Shown: positions 29,784 through 38,576 of the stretch, one piece after another | Layout: each line of letters opens with the position of its first letter | Position numbering within the stretch: position 1 is the stretch's first letter | Source: Neobacillus kokaensis | GTDB taxonomy: Bacteria > Bacillota > Bacilli > Bacillales > Cytobacillaceae | NCBI RefSeq assembly: GCF_014656545.1 | Contig: NZ_BNDS01000021.1 | Location: 361-64,360, forward strand | DNA length: 64,000 nucleotides | Direction of reading: 5' to 3' | The notes under the pieces: generated by a model | What the model was told of the DNA's origin: nothing | Database searches by the model: none | The model's input: the letters and a program-made list of their open reading frames with translations, nothing else | Made by a program: the position numbers and the translations under genes

Positions 29784-29819
29784 GAGTCTATAAATTGTAT
29801 TTATAGGCTCTTTTTTTTT
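29784..29819 (+). terminator. Rho-independent terminator
   Basis: GAGTCTATAAA and TTTATAGGCTC pair (one G-T) over a 5-nt loop, with a long T-run. Confidence 0.85.
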
Positions 29820-29991
29820 ATTTTAGCTTTGTTATAAAAAAATGTGAAAACTATCATCATAAACGTATTCTACGGGTGAGGGCTGTCGGAATAGTTGAAG
29901 AAGGAATGTCTACATAAGGAATAGAATAAATAAAGAAATAGGATTATTACAATAAAGATTTTGCCTTAATTAAAAGAAAGGAATGATTTCA

Positions 29992-30600
29992 ATGCGATCC
30001 ATCGATCCATTCTCAATGTCTGTAAAGGATAATTATAAATTTCTAATAGGCAGCATTATTCCAAGACCAATTGCTTTTGTTACAACGATGTCGAAGGATG
30101 GAGTGTTGAATGGTGCACCGTTTAGTTATTTTAATATTGTGTCTGCTAATCCCCCAATGATTTCCCTATCCATTCAACGATCAATGGGAAAACAAAAGGA
30201 TACAGCAAGAAATATCATCGAGTCCAAGGAGTTTGTCGTTCATATCGTGGATGAGCAAAATGTTGAAAAAGTCAATCAAACAGCCGCGAGCCTTCCACCA
30301 GATCAAAGTGAAATCGAGCTGGCGAAATTCACTACAGCGGATAGTGTGAAGGTTTCCGTTCCAGGAGTGAAGGAAGCGAAAATCAGAATGGAGTGTATTC
30401 TGGAACAGTCCTTAGAATTAGGAGGGGGCGATTCGCCTGCCTGCGATCTAATTATAGGAAAAGTTGTTCAGTTTCATGTTGAAAATGACATTTATGAAAA
30501 CGAAAGAATCGACCCTAGGGGACTTGCTGCCGTCAGCCGTTTGGCGGGGAACGATTATGCGAAAATCGGGGAAATCTTTGAAATTGAAAGACCTAAATAG
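29992..30600 (+). CDS. Flavin reductase-like (FMN-binding split barrel) protein
   Basis: A 202-aa protein of the flavin reductase-like family. The FMN-binding stretch is SIIPRPIAFVTTMSKDG then NGAPFSYFNIVSANPPMI. The late motif PRGLAAVSRLAGNDYAKIGE is typical. Such proteins reduce FMN with NAD(P)H or bind FMN in related oxidoreductases. ATG 29992 is nine bases from AAAGGA; ATG 29983 is too close. Single gene with its own terminator. Confidence 0.82.
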   Translation: MRSIDPFSMSVKDNYKFLIGSIIPRPIAFVTTMSKDGVLNGAPFSYFNIVSANPPMISLSIQRSMGKQKDTARNIIESKEFVVHIVDEQNVEKVNQTAASLPPDQSEIELAKFTTADSVKVSVPGVKEAKIRMECILEQSLELGGGDSPACDLIIGKVVQFHVENDIYENERIDPRGLAAVSRLAGNDYAKIGEIFEIERPK

Positions 30601-30611
30601 TTGATATATAG

Positions 30612-30646
30612 AACCACTTGGAACATCGTTCAACCAAGTGGTTTTT
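30612..30646 (+). terminator. Rho-independent terminator
   Basis: AACCACTTGG and CCAAGTGGTT over a 12-nt loop, then T-rich. Confidence 0.85.
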
Positions 30647-30826
30647 ATGTGTAATCTTTTTCGATATTTTCCTTTCAGTATAAAAAGGGGGGCATTAATT
30701 GCCCCAAGCAAAAAAATGTAACGGTCAATGAGAGAGAGTTTTATGACTAAATGAAAAAGGGGTGCCGAACTGCACCTCCTTTAAGTGGTTAAATCCCCCT
30801 TTGGCTTTCAAATCGAACCCGTTTTA

Positions 30827-32104
30827 CTATATTTTACTGGATTGATTTTTTGGATTAGAAACTGATTCCTCCTTAACCTTGACGCTTTCTTTTAAAAGTA
30901 TCACTCCAATCAAGCCAGCTATGGAAAAGATGACGGGTGTGATGAACCCGTAATAGTACCCTTCAGCAATACTGTTTGACACGGATTGAAAATGATCCAA
31001 TACAATTCCAAAAATGCTCGGCAGCAAGACGGCACTCAGAAATCCACCGGTATTCGCAAATCCAGAGACAATGCCAGATTCTTTTAAAGGAAATGTTTGT
31101 CGAACAGAAGCAAAGGTTAAGGAATTTGCCCCATAGGCAAGGCCAATAATAAAGAAAAGCAATATTAGCAGGGAAAATGGCGGATTCCCATGAAATATAA
31201 GAAAGGTAGACCAACATAATAAAAGAATGATATGAAAAACAATATAAGGCTGTTTAATGGTTCCTAAACGACTTGAAATCCAACTAACAAAAGGAGACCC
31301 AATAAGCGCGCCGACAAGACCAATCAAAATTAGCTGGCTCGCATCCGAACGTGTCATTCCATACACATTCATCCCGTAGGGCACGGCCCAAGAACTAATA
31401 AACCCTACATAGGTTCCGACAATCCCAAAGTGACACAAAAACAAAGCCCATGCCTGCCGATTCGAAAATATTCTTTTAAGTAGAACAAATGTTTTTTCCC
31501 GTTGTGTATTCCTTTTTACAAATACTGATTGTTTCGGCTTTTTGACAAGGACAAAATAGAGGAGAATGCTGCATAGACATAAAAGCAGCCCTGTTGAAAA
31601 AAAGGCAACTCTCCAGCCAAGCAGTTCAATCAATAAGGAAAAAGGAATTGTCGCCAAAAGGAATCCAAGGCTGCCTGTCATGGCTGCCACACCAATTAAT
31701 CGGGTAAATTCCTTGGCATTAAACCATTGGCTCAAAATTAACACCACATTGACCCAGATGGTTGCATCCCCCGTCCCTGTTAGTATTCTGGCAAAAAACA
31801 GGACAAATGCATGCGTACCAAGGCTATAGAGGATGGTTCCAAGACCTGTAAGGATTGCCCCTATAATGAGAAAAAAATTAGGCCCATAACGATCGGCCAG
31901 GAGTCCCATCGGAATTTGAAGACCAGTGTAGACAAAATATTGAATACTCGTCAGCAATCCGATTGTTGTTGCCGTTACATGAAAGTCACTCATTAATTGG
32001 TCTGTAATCAACCCCGGGGCGGTTCGCTGGCTTGCCATGAACAAATAAGTAAACAATACGGAAGCAAACACAACCCATCTAAATCCGCTATTTTGTTTGT
32101 CCAA
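30827..32104 (-). CDS. Major facilitator superfamily transporter
   Basis: A 425-aa protein with about 12 membrane helices. The MFS loop 2-3 signature is visible as PMGLLADRYGPNFFLIIG. A second, degenerate copy sits between helices 8 and 9 (WISSRLGTIKQPYI). TTG start with AGGAGT upstream. The opening LFMASQRTAPGLITDQLM resembles the organic-acid/anion subgroup. Substrate unknown. Confidence 0.85.
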   Translation of the reverse strand: MDKQNSGFRWVVFASVLFTYLFMASQRTAPGLITDQLMSDFHVTATTIGLLTSIQYFVYTGLQIPMGLLADRYGPNFFLIIGAILTGLGTILYSLGTHAFVLFFARILTGTGDATIWVNVVLILSQWFNAKEFTRLIGVAAMTGSLGFLLATIPFSLLIELLGWRVAFFSTGLLLCLCSILLYFVLVKKPKQSVFVKRNTQREKTFVLLKRIFSNRQAWALFLCHFGIVGTYVGFISSWAVPYGMNVYGMTRSDASQLILIGLVGALIGSPFVSWISSRLGTIKQPYIVFHIILLLCWSTFLIFHGNPPFSLLILLFFIIGLAYGANSLTFASVRQTFPLKESGIVSGFANTGGFLSAVLLPSIFGIVLDHFQSVSNSIAEGYYYGFITPVIFSIAGLIGVILLKESVKVKEESVSNPKNQSSKI

Positions 32105-32322
32105 TGATTTCTACTCCTGTTGGTTTTTATTTATATATATATATGGAGTTGTTGTAAGGGGACAAACCATTTTTAAAAAGTCTAACATAAACAGGATTTT
32201 TAAATTATTTGACGAATGTATTATGGTAGTCTAAAAATGTTTGGAGGTCACGTTATTGTTACTTCATTTTTGATAGATAATCATCTCCCTAATAAATTTA
32301 AAAGAAATTAGGAGTTGATTGT

Positions 32323-32730
32323 ATGATTATATATAAGAATTCAATTGAAGGTATTTCGCCCGCTATGTTGAATGGATTTTTTGTGGATTGGATAAATCCA
32401 CCTAATCCAGAAACTCATTTAAAACTGTTAAAAAACAGCTATAAAGTAGTTATTGCATTTGATGAAAGTAGAAATCAAGTGGTTGGATTTATTTCCGCAA
32501 TTAGTGATGGAGTTCTTTCAGTCTACATTCCACTTCTTGAAGTTTTACCAGAATATAAAAATGCAGGTATTGGCAAAGAATTAGTTAATAAGATGCTAAA
32601 ACAGCTTAATAACATATATATGATAGATTTATGTTGTGATGATGATTTAGTTCCGTACTATGAAAAGTTCGGAATGATAAAGGTAAATGGAATGATTCTG
32701 AGGAACCATAAAATGCAATCTGGAAGATAA
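32323..32730 (+). CDS. GNAT N-acetyltransferase
   Basis: A 135-aa compact GNAT protein. The acetyl-CoA motif is LEVLPEYKNAGIGKELVNKML, followed by DLCCDDDLVPYYEKFGM. The N-terminal NGFFVDWINPPNPETHLKLL is typical of small GNATs annotated in Bacillus. AGGAG precedes the ATG. A hairpin follows. Confidence 0.83.
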   Translation: MIIYKNSIEGISPAMLNGFFVDWINPPNPETHLKLLKNSYKVVIAFDESRNQVVGFISAISDGVLSVYIPLLEVLPEYKNAGIGKELVNKMLKQLNNIYMIDLCCDDDLVPYYEKFGMIKVNGMILRNHKMQSGR

Positions 32731-32750
32731 ATAGGGAAAATTGGGTTAAA

Positions 32751-32775
32751 AACGCTTGGGATTCCAAGCGTTATT
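32751..32775 (+). terminator. Hairpin terminator
   Basis: AACGCTTGG and CCAAGCGTT pair perfectly over a 4-5 nt loop. The T-tract is interrupted (ATTGTG), so strength is uncertain. Confidence 0.6.
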
Positions 32776-32894
32776 GTGTTTCTGGGACGTAAATGATTGG
32801 CAAACAGAGATTTTATTTAGTAATTATTGGTTTTATTAAATATAATGTAAGTGGGTGGAGGCTTGTTTGTAAAGGAGAGTGAGAAGGGATTCTC

Positions 32895-33749
32895 ATGGAA
32901 ATTCAAAAGATTATTAAACAACTAATTCACAATCATATCATTAATTCAGAACCTATGGAATATAAACAATTAAACGGTGGTACAGTCAGTGAGTTGTATC
33001 TCCTAAACATGGGAGATTGTAAGTATGTGGTCAAGTCTAATGCTCCTCAGATTATTAAATCGGAGGCAAGTTTTCTTTATCATTACAGGAACTCACCTTT
33101 ATTACCCAAACTTCTATTCGTGGAAAATTCATACAAGTACATAGTTTATTCCTTCATAGTTGGTTCTACAAATTATGATAGAGAAAATAAAAAGGAAATG
33201 CTCAAGCAACTTGTGCAGGGTCTGCAAAACCATTATAAGTCGGTTCCTAAGGATGTTGGCTGGGGATGGGCGGACCAGCCACAAGATTCTTGGCAGAGTT
33301 TTTTACTAGACGAAATCATGGCAGCAAAGGACATTATTCATTCAAGATTTGATTATCACCATCATGACTTCCTATTAACCATTGCCCAAAACATGAACAA
33401 TGAGAGCAAGCCTTACTTATTGCATGGGGATTGCGGTGTACATAATTTCATCTTTAATAATGGACAGTTAAATGGTGTGATTGATCCAACGCCTGTCATC
33501 GGAGACCCTCTATTTGATTTAATCTATGCTTTCTGTTCATCCCCAGATGATTTAACAAAAGAAACTATAGATTCAGCGGCAAGCCATTTGACAAATAAAC
33601 ACGAAATAAGCCATTCATTTTTATATAAAAACGTTCTTATAGGTTTATACCTGAGACTAGGAGCTTGCATAAAACACCATCCACACGATTTTGAAGAATA
33701 CTATAAAGCATGGAACTACTGGTGCAATCAACTCCAAAAAATGCATTAA
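32895..33749 (+). CDS. Aminoglycoside phosphotransferase-fold kinase
   Basis: A 284-aa protein with the protein-kinase-like APH fold. The catalytic Brenner motif is HGDCGVHNF, and the metal-binding motif is GVIDPTPVIGDPLFDL. The N-terminal lobe has Lys in KYVVKSNAP. Such proteins phosphorylate aminoglycosides, choline or other small molecules. The family is broad and nothing here indicates drug resistance. GGAG precedes the ATG. Confidence 0.78.
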   Translation: MEIQKIIKQLIHNHIINSEPMEYKQLNGGTVSELYLLNMGDCKYVVKSNAPQIIKSEASFLYHYRNSPLLPKLLFVENSYKYIVYSFIVGSTNYDRENKKEMLKQLVQGLQNHYKSVPKDVGWGWADQPQDSWQSFLLDEIMAAKDIIHSRFDYHHHDFLLTIAQNMNNESKPYLLHGDCGVHNFIFNNGQLNGVIDPTPVIGDPLFDLIYAFCSSPDDLTKETIDSAASHLTNKHEISHSFLYKNVLIGLYLRLGACIKHHPHDFEEYYKAWNYWCNQLQKMH

Positions 33750-33764
33750 ACAATGAGGTAAGAT

Positions 33765-34230
33765 ATGAGAGTTTTTTTTCAAATTATTAATAGTATTGCT
33801 TTTTGCTTTTACACTAACGGGGTGCTTTGCCGAAGATTATGACGTTGGTGTTCCAACTGCGCATTTAAATTTCGATATTTCATCTATTTGATTAACAGAA
33901 GCAAATATTAGTTGGAAAACAGCTAGTGAAGATGTACAGAAAACAATAGCAGATCTGGAAGAATCCGCATCATCACTGAAGGAGGTAAAGGTTTTTCCAA
34001 ATGAGAGGGTGTCATTGGAATTTATAGAGAACGAAAAAAATGGGGGAGATATTTGGACTGACCCAAAAATCAAGGTCGCCTTATTAAAAGATGACAAGCG
34101 AATCGTACTTCCATTGGATGATTCGGGAGAATTTCAATTCCCAAATATAAAAGGACGTTATGTTTTAGAAGTTGAATTTATCAATTTAGCAGGCAGTGCT
34201 CAATATATAGCAAATGTTCTAATTCAATAA
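33765..34230 (+). pseudogene. Small lipoprotein gene with frameshift and in-frame TGA
   Basis: ATG 33765 starts MRVFFQ in one frame, but the signal peptide and lipobox (KLLIVLLFAFTLTGCFAEDY) are read in the next frame. Removing one T from the eight-T run at 33772-33779 joins them. A TGA then interrupts FDISSI-LTEANISW at 33889-33891, and the rest is open to 34230 with NEKNGGDIWTDPKIKVALL. The TGA is not at a cysteine position and has no SECIS-like hairpin that I can see. The gene is probably dead, or misread twice. Relatives are small Bacillus lipoproteins of unknown role. Confidence 0.6.
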
Positions 34231-34308
34231 TGAATGCATGAGTTAACTTGAAAAATTCAAAAGGGGATACGTCTAAACGGTCCCCTTAATAGAAAGGGGA
34301 AAATGATT

Positions 34309-34866
34309 TTGAATCAAACATTATTAATTATTGATGCCCAACAAGAATTAATTGATGGGAACCTTGAAGATAGTGCGGTTTTTAATAAAGAACAGCTTAT
34401 TAGTAATATCAATTTAGTAATCGAAAAGGCTAGAAAAGCTAATGTTCCAGTTGTCTTCGTAAGAGATCTGGATGTGGCTGGCGGTAAAGGGAAGGGATTT
34501 CAAGTTCATGATGAAATTAATGTCCCTTTGAATGCTAAGATTTTTGATAAAACCGCAACAAATTCCTTCCACGGAACAGGACTTATAGATCATATACAAT
34601 CTCAAAAAATTGAACATGTTGTAATTATGGGCTGTGCAACGCAATATTGTATCGATACTGCAGTCAGAACAGCCACTATTAGCGGTTTGGATGTTACTTT
34701 GGTTGGTGATGGCCATTCTACAACGGACAGCGAAGTATTAAGTGCAGAACAAATTATCAAGCATCATAATAAAACACTTCATGGTCATTATAATGTAGAG
34801 CACTTTTCAGTTGTCAGATTTGCAGAGGAAGACTTATTTCATCCAACTCATGATTCATATCGGTAA
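34309..34866 (+). CDS. Isochorismatase-family cysteine hydrolase
   Basis: A 185-aa cysteine hydrolase. It begins MNQTLLIIDAQQEL with the catalytic Asp in LIIDAQ, has Lys in IFDKTATNSF and the nucleophile Cys in GCATQYCIDTAVRTA. The start is TTG 34309, nine bases after AAAGGGG; ATG 34303 is three bases from it. Related to, but clearly distinct from, the copy at 12759. Substrate unknown. A strong terminator follows. Confidence 0.82.
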   Translation: MNQTLLIIDAQQELIDGNLEDSAVFNKEQLISNINLVIEKARKANVPVVFVRDLDVAGGKGKGFQVHDEINVPLNAKIFDKTATNSFHGTGLIDHIQSQKIEHVVIMGCATQYCIDTAVRTATISGLDVTLVGDGHSTTDSEVLSAEQIIKHHNKTLHGHYNVEHFSVVRFAEEDLFHPTHDSYR

Positions 34867-34948
34867 ATTAAAAAGTGCAGCATTGAAATATGTTACAAAA
34901 CTTTTAGAGTTGTGAAACTAATGAATGAATAAGCGAAACGATAAAATT

Positions 34949-34979
34949 AAACGCTCAGAGTAAATTCTCTGAGCGTTTT
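34949..34979 (+). terminator. Rho-independent terminator
   Basis: AAACGCTCAGAG and CTCTGAGCGTTT form a perfect 12-bp stem over a 6-nt loop. Confidence 0.85.
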
Positions 34980-35176
34980 GAATGAACAGCCTTTAAATGT
35001 ATCTCTCTAACCAACCATTCCAGTAGTGTAACAAGAAAAATGCACAGCTCCCGTTATTAAGGAGTAAGGTTCATAAATAGCTTTTTCAATTTTTCCTTGT
35101 TTATGGAATAAATAAAGGGGTAATGCACTATATTGTTCGGATTATCTTCGGGTTAGAGAATTAATAACTAACTTTT
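34980..35176. other. Intergenic tail between the hydrolase terminator and the selenoprotein gene
   Basis: Together with 34867-34948 this is about 310 bp without a gene. Apart from the terminator I see no feature. Confidence 0.4.
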
Positions 35177-35686
35177 CTATTTTAATTTTTTATATTCTTC
35201 TTTAATCTTTTCAACTGTTTTCTCTATTTCCTCTCCCCAATGGTCATTTTTTGTATTGAAAATAGTATTCCCCTCTTTATCTAGCATCGCAAAACCTCTA
35301 TAAGCTACATCATTTTTCTTCATTCCCATTTTTTTAATTAATTTTAATTGAGGATCAGAAATAAAGGAGAGGCTGCTTCCAAAGGTTTTCTTCAATTTAT
35401 TATGTAATGAACGTAGCTCTTCTGGTGAATCGCTGCTAATTACAAACGTTTCAATATCCATTCCATTTAATTTATTCATATTTTTATGCAACTGAACCAG
35501 CTGCTTCTGGCAGAGTGTTCATTTATAGGTTGTTATAAAAAAGAATACTGTTGGTTTTTCTAAAGGAAATGTTACTTCTTGTTGTTCGTGATTTAATAAA
35601 GTAATGGGTTTGGTAAGCGTCTTTTGTCCAAACGCTGACAAAACTAGAAAAGAAATTAAGGACAATATAACAATTTTGGTTCGCAT
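35177..35686 (-). CDS. Secreted peroxiredoxin/thioredoxin-like selenoprotein (TGA = Sec56)
   Basis: With TGA 35521-35519 read as selenocysteine this is one 169-aa protein. An N-terminal signal or anchor helix (IVILSLISFLVLSAFG) is followed by a thioredoxin-fold domain of AhpC/TSA type: KPTVFFFITTYK-U-TLC, then FVISSDSPEELRSLHNKL, SDPQLKLIKKMG and GFAMLDKEGNTIF. U56 and Cys59 form a UxxC redox motif, at the exact place where family members have CxxC or a peroxidatic Cys. AAGGAG is six bases before ATG 35686. A 7-bp hairpin with a GUU loop lies 21 nt after the TGA. If read as stop, the catalytic half would be untranslated. Confidence 0.85.
35488..35504 (-). promoter_or_regulatory. Candidate bacterial SECIS element of the peroxiredoxin-like gene
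   Basis: On the minus strand GCAGCTG (35504-35498) pairs with CAGTTGC (35494-35488): seven pairs with one G-U. The triloop is GTT, so G is the first loop base. The loop starts 21 nt after the TGA, inside the 16-37 nt range used for bacterial SECIS searches. Confidence 0.75.
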
Positions 35687-35775
35687 ATTTAACTCCTTTT
35701 TATAGTTCATTTAATCGAAATGAGAGATGAAAAGTATTTAATTTTGAAGCAGAAAAAAACCACAAAGTGGTTTTT

Positions 35776-35934
35776 TTAATCACGCATAGCGCCTGCCTCC
35801 CGGGAAGTCATTGCACCTTGTCCAGCGCTTACGTCTTTTTGAATTTCTTGTTTTACTTTTTGGGGATTGGTTCCGGAGAATTCTGGTTTCATTATAGAAT
35901 CCAAATTCTCATTGGTTTGTTGATTTCGTGGCAT
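35776..35934 (-). CDS. Small hydrophilic protein, possibly spore-associated
   Basis: A 52-aa protein, MPRNQQTNENLDSIMKPEFS..., with QKVKQEIQKDVSAGQGAM and a closing AGAMRD. GGAGGA lies seven bases upstream of the ATG. The Gln/Ser/Ala/Gly-rich character and the NPQKVKQ segment recall minor small acid-soluble spore proteins, but I do not recognise a specific family. It is too short for usual ORF cut-offs. Confidence 0.6.
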   Translation of the reverse strand: MPRNQQTNENLDSIMKPEFSGTNPQKVKQEIQKDVSAGQGAMTSREAGAMRD

Positions 35935-36015
35935 ATAAAATCCTCCTCAATTTATGTTAACAATCCTATTATTTACAAAAAGAATAGGTATATCCGAGGA
36001 TTTGATGAATTTCAT

Positions 36016-36318
36016 TTAATCATAGCGAACCTGCTCCTGTCCTTCAATGATTAACTCAAGTTCAGTATAAAAGTTGAGTTCAAGCGGTGCAGGCAAGCGG
36101 TCCAGCATTTCTTTTATTTCCATAAGATTTTCCGCTTCTTCCATCGTTTCTGGTGGCTGTTCTAACTTCTGATACCAAAGCTTTAATTCTTCTATAAACT
36201 GATAAAAATGCATCTCGAACCGTTCGGCACATTCTTCTCTTTCATCTTCTGAAGCCGTCTTCATCATTTCCCAATCATTAAGGGCTGCTTCCAATTTCTC
36301 GTTAACACGATTGATCAC
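36016..36318 (-). CDS. Hypothetical acidic helical protein
   Basis: A 100-aa, Glu-rich, all-helical soluble protein (INRVNEKLEAALNDWEMMKTA, HFYQFIEELKLWYQKLEQPPETME, in pieces). GTG 36318 is chosen: GAGGAGTG is six bases upstream. An ATG five codons earlier overlaps that site. No family recognised. Conserved-looking but of unknown function. Confidence 0.6.
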   Translation of the reverse strand: MINRVNEKLEAALNDWEMMKTASEDEREECAERFEMHFYQFIEELKLWYQKLEQPPETMEEAENLMEIKEMLDRLPAPLELNFYTELELIIEGQEQVRYD

Positions 36319-36521
36319 AATATCACTCCTCATTTTTTTTAGTTTTATTCCTATTCATTAATCGAACTAACGTTATAAGGTGTCTAATTTCCATAAAATT
36401 CTCCAAAATTGTATGATGTATCGAAAAAAATGATAATGATTTTATAAATTTCAATTTTATTTATAGTTAATATCATCTTACAATATTGGTTATTGAATAG
36501 TAAATGATTGAAGGTGAATCT

Positions 36522-37098
36522 ATGAGTATAGTAGCGTTTCTATCGTATGTCATTATTAAGTCTATTACGCCAGGACCAAGTAACATCTTAATGATGAATG
36601 AAGCGAGAAGGTTTGGTTTTGCAGGGTCTGGCGGTTTATTAGCGGCATCTTGGCAGGATTTGCGGTCCTTGGAATTATGAGTGGTTTATTTACTGCGGGT
36701 TTATACAATTTCATCCCTTTTATTGAGCCATATTTTAAAATTGCGGGTGTAATCTATCTACTCTATCTAACTTGGCAGGTGGGGTTAAATAAGAGTTCGG
36801 GGGAGAGCACTTGAAATAGGCAATCTTCTTTTTTAACCGGTTTTATCCTTCAAATCATAAATGTTAAAAGCATCCTGTTCTTTTTAACAGTGATGAGCGT
36901 TTTTATTTTGCCGTTTCATGATTCTTTAAAGTTCGTCGTGATTTATTTAGCTTTGACTATTTTTCTAGGATGGCTAGCGCTTCTTTTGTGGTCGGGGTGT
37001 GGCTCGGTTTTTAAAAATGTTTTGCAAAGCATGATAAATCAGTTCGGTTCATGATGTGTTTAATGTTGATTTACTCTGCGGTGAGTATTTTTCTGTGA
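36522..37098 (+). pseudogene. LysE-family amino acid exporter, degraded
   Basis: It starts MSIVAFLSYVIIKSITPGPSNILMMNEARRFGF (in parts), the N-terminus of LysE/RhtB exporters with the PGPSN motif. At least three lesions follow: a frameshift near 36635, a TGA inside GLNKSSGEST near 36812, and a frameshift near 37050. The intended end is FMMCLMLIYSAVSIFL, closing at 37098. With this many lesions it is a true pseudogene rather than a single read error. Confidence 0.8.
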
Positions 37099-37171
37099 TC
37101 CACCATCATAATATATAAACAAAGACAACAATCCAGGCTTATATTCATACTATAATTTTGGGGTGAAAAAA

Positions 37172-37612
37172 ATGCCAAGAGTAAATTACCGAAGTTCGGA
37201 CGTTGCCTTAATGGCAAGGATGATGAGAGCAGAAGCCGAGGGTGAAGGAAAACTGGGAATGTTAATGGTTGGAAATGTCATAGTTAATCGTCTTAAAGCA
37301 GATTGTTCAGATTTCAAAGGTTTAAGAACCATTCCCCAAGTAATATTTCAAGTGCAAGGAGGAAATTATTCCTTTGAAGCTGTTCAAAAAGGAAATGTAT
37401 TTTATCAAAAAGCAAGAACTTCTGAAAAAAGATTAGCAAAACAAAATTTAGAATACTGGAGACAGCACCCATCGAAATATTCCCTTTGGTATTTTAATCC
37501 ATATGCACCATGTCCTGCAACATGGTACGGTCAGCCTCATTCAGGTCAATATAAACAGCATTGTTATTATGAACCAAAAGCTGGAGTATGTGATAGTGTT
37601 TATTCTGGTTAA
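37172..37612 (+). CDS. cwlJ: Spore cortex-lytic hydrolase CwlJ
   Basis: A 146-aa hydrolase of the SleB/CwlJ (Hydrolase_2) type. The core LMARMMRAEAEGEGKLGMLMVGNVIVNRL (in parts) contains the conserved glutamates, followed by SDFKGLRTI, FEAVQKGNVFYQKAR and KYSLWYFNPYAPCPATWY. The absence of a peptidoglycan-binding domain and of a signal peptide marks it as CwlJ rather than SleB. CwlJ sits in the spore coat and degrades cortex peptidoglycan during germination, triggered by Ca-DPA. ATG 37172 is seven bases after GGGGTG. No gerQ is visible nearby. Confidence 0.9.
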   Translation: MPRVNYRSSDVALMARMMRAEAEGEGKLGMLMVGNVIVNRLKADCSDFKGLRTIPQVIFQVQGGNYSFEAVQKGNVFYQKARTSEKRLAKQNLEYWRQHPSKYSLWYFNPYAPCPATWYGQPHSGQYKQHCYYEPKAGVCDSVYSG

Positions 37613-37678
37613 GCTTACACTTGAGTAGGCTTTTTACGTATACTGAAAGTCTACACATAAAAATAAAAAAGGGAAGGC

Positions 37679-38095
37679 TTAATTCAATTTCCTTAAGCCT
37701 TTCCCTTCACGAATTTCTTGAATTCCTTCCTCACAAACTCCATATGATCGCCAGGAGCAAGTTTCACAAAACTTTTGAACATCGGATGGGACGACAAACT
37801 TTCGGATGTGAGCCTCAATGTCTTTCCACCTCAGAATTTGCCCGACTTTCAGTCCCATTTTTTCTAAAATAGCGGCATCTTGATCATAAATACTCTCATC
37901 TTGACAATGGTATGTTCCTGAATTGGGATATTTTTCGCATAGTTGATCGGGTCCTTTTATCAGCTGAATGAACGTCTCGGGCTCCTCTCTCAAGGTTTGA
38001 TGCAGTCGTGTCATATTTTCCACATATTCTGCAGAATAGCCCATTCCCCGGTATCCAAGAAGGCAAAAAAGATGATGGCCACGCAGCTTGAACAT
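37679..38095 (-). CDS. DUF1284 family protein
   Basis: A 138-aa protein starting MFKLRGHHLFCLLGYRGMGY, the DUF1284 signature. Four conserved cysteines are visible: HLFC, DQLCEKY, TYHCQDE and CETCSW, the last as CxxC. A metal or iron-sulfur site is likely. GGGGGAG precedes the ATG. Function is unknown. Confidence 0.82.
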   Translation of the reverse strand: MFKLRGHHLFCLLGYRGMGYSAEYVENMTRLHQTLREEPETFIQLIKGPDQLCEKYPNSGTYHCQDESIYDQDAAILEKMGLKVGQILRWKDIEAHIRKFVVPSDVQKFCETCSWRSYGVCEEGIQEIREGKGLRKLN

Positions 38096-38502
38096 ATTTC
38101 TCCCCCCAATTTTGCAGGTTTAATTTAAAAGAGTTAACTTTATTCTATTTTTGGTAAACATATAATATTCATCATAACATAACAGGACTAACAATTGAGA
38201 GATTTTTGTTTTAGTAACAGTGAGTTTTGCTATGATAAGCAAGGCAAGAGAATGTCCATCTGCTATCTTTTTCGTCTAACCTTTTTATCAATTGAAGTGC
38301 TACTATTTAAGGTTGTAATTTTGTTTGTGAAGAAATTCACTTAACTAATGGGATCGCTGCGGCGATCTTTTTCTTATTATAGAGATACCAGGAGTTTAAC
38401 AGCATTCCGTTAAGAATTAAGTATTTTATTTATAAAGTTAAAATGAATTTGATAGTTTGTGATTGTTTTATATCGTTTATGGTGTTTTTTGATATATTTT
38501 GA

Positions 38503-38531
38503 TTGACTTACGATGATTTCGAAAGTAAAAT
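38503..38531 (+). promoter_or_regulatory. fruRKA promoter
   Basis: TTGACT (38503-38508), a 17-nt spacer and TAAAAT (38526-38531) form a near-consensus sigma-A promoter 46 bp before fruR. Confidence 0.75.
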
Positions 38532-38549
38532 ACAAATGTATTGATATCG

Positions 38550-38563
38550 TGAAAGCGTTTTAA
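38550..38563 (+). promoter_or_regulatory. cre-like CcpA site
   Basis: TGAAAGCGTTTTAA agrees with the cre consensus TGWAARCGNTWNCW at 13 of 14 positions. It lies just downstream of the promoter, where CcpA binding would block transcription when glucose is present. Confidence 0.65.
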
Positions 38564-38576
38564 GGGGGGTCATCTT

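Larger units (their letters stand above)
38096..38576. other. Intergenic region upstream of the fructose operon
   Basis: The 5' part is gene-free. A GATCGC/GGCGATC hairpin followed by TTTTTC at about 38351-38376 could terminate a short plus-strand transcript. The 3' part carries the fru promoter and cre site. Confidence 0.45.

Noticed and set aside
33889..33891. In-frame TGA of the small lipoprotein as a fourth selenocysteine
   Set aside because: The site is in ISSI-LTEAN, not a redox motif, no G-loop hairpin follows, and the gene also has a frameshift.
36522..37098. TGA in the LysE-family gene as selenocysteine
   Set aside because: Several frameshifts in the same gene show that it is a pseudogene, and the position is a linker.
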